Assembly (NCBI RefSeq): GCF_008579165.1
Contig: NZ_BKCN01000029.1
Reading direction: 5' to 3' (one strand)
DNA: 15,919 nt
Source of the DNA: Iodidimonas nitroreducens
Lineage (GTDB): Bacteria > Pseudomonadota > Alphaproteobacteria > Sphingomonadales > Rhodothalassiaceae
A program made the position numbers and the translations under genes. Of this stretch, positions 15,862 through 15,919 are shown in pieces. The notes below the pieces were generated by a model. That model saw only the letters and a list, made by a program, of their open reading frames with translations. It did no database searches and had not been told where the DNA came from. How positions within the stretch are numbered: the stretch's first letter is position 1; each line of letters starts with the position of its first letter.

Positions 15862-15882
15862 TTAGCAAGAAGACCTGTTCAT

Positions 15883-15905
15883 GCGCCGGGGATTTGCTCC
15901 GGTGC
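15883..15905 (+). other. Hairpin after fusA at the window edge
   Basis: GCGCCGG (15883-15889) pairs with CCGGTGC (15899-15905), including one G-U. It lies 21 bases after the fusA stop. No T tract follows before the window ends at 15919. It may be an intergenic element before tuf, which often follows fusA, or part of a terminator. The window stops too early to tell. Confidence 0.35.
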
Positions 15906-15919
15906 CTCTGGCAAAATAT

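Overview
This window is a core housekeeping region of an alphaproteobacterial chromosome, all on the + strand: tRNA-Trp - secE - nusG - rplK - rplA - rplJ - rplL - rpoB - rpoC - rpsL - rpsG - fusA. The assignment to Alphaproteobacteria is inference. It rests on the short 65-residue SecE, the N-terminal style of RpoB and RpoC (MATSFTGRKR..., MNQELMNFFNP...), the DQTNPL wording of the rifampicin pocket, and the str genes lying directly behind rpoBC. I cannot name the order or genus. No mobile element, CRISPR array, toxin, phage or other accessory gene is visible.

Layout. Bases 1-234 hold a terminator-like inverted repeat (21-66) and the presumed promoter region of the first unit. A complete tRNA-Trp with encoded CCA (235-310) leads into secE and nusG (protein export and transcription elongation/termination). 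After a 129-base gap come rplK and rplA (L11, L1), one base apart. A 395-base leader with several hairpins precedes rplJ and rplL (L10, L7/L12). A 266-base leader with a 12-bp stem precedes rpoB, and a 74-base gap with a perfect 9-bp hairpin separates rpoB from rpoC. A strong intrinsic terminator with a TTCG tetraloop (12508-12542) closes the rpo unit. About 115 bases later a near-consensus sigma-70 promoter (TTGACG, 17 bases, TATAGT) drives a roughly 200-base leader and the str genes rpsL, rpsG and fusA. The window ends 58 bases after fusA, where tuf would be expected in many bacteria.

How the genes work together. The first half makes the ribosomal stalk (L10, L12), its base (L11) and the L1 protuberance, where elongation factors dock. 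EF-G (fusA) acts at that site. RpoB and RpoC make the catalytic core of RNA polymerase, on which NusG rides. S12 and S7 are decoding-site and head proteins of the small subunit. The hairpins in front of rplK, rplJ, rplL, rpoB and rpoC sit where ribosomal-protein autoregulation, attenuation or RNA processing acts in other bacteria, but their function here is inferred.

Main oddity. The three longest genes are broken as written: rpoB once (near 6374), rpoC twice (near 10298 and 11151) and fusA once (near 15388). Every break needs one added base, at least three lie at a short homopolymer, and none lies in a -1 slippery heptamer. Adding one base at each restores full-length proteins (1372, 1417 and 693 residues). 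As these genes are essential, I read the breaks as single-base deletions in the assembly, not biology. I found no convincing undescribed system. The most worthwhile biological leads are the structured leaders, especially the competing stems before rpoB and after rplA.
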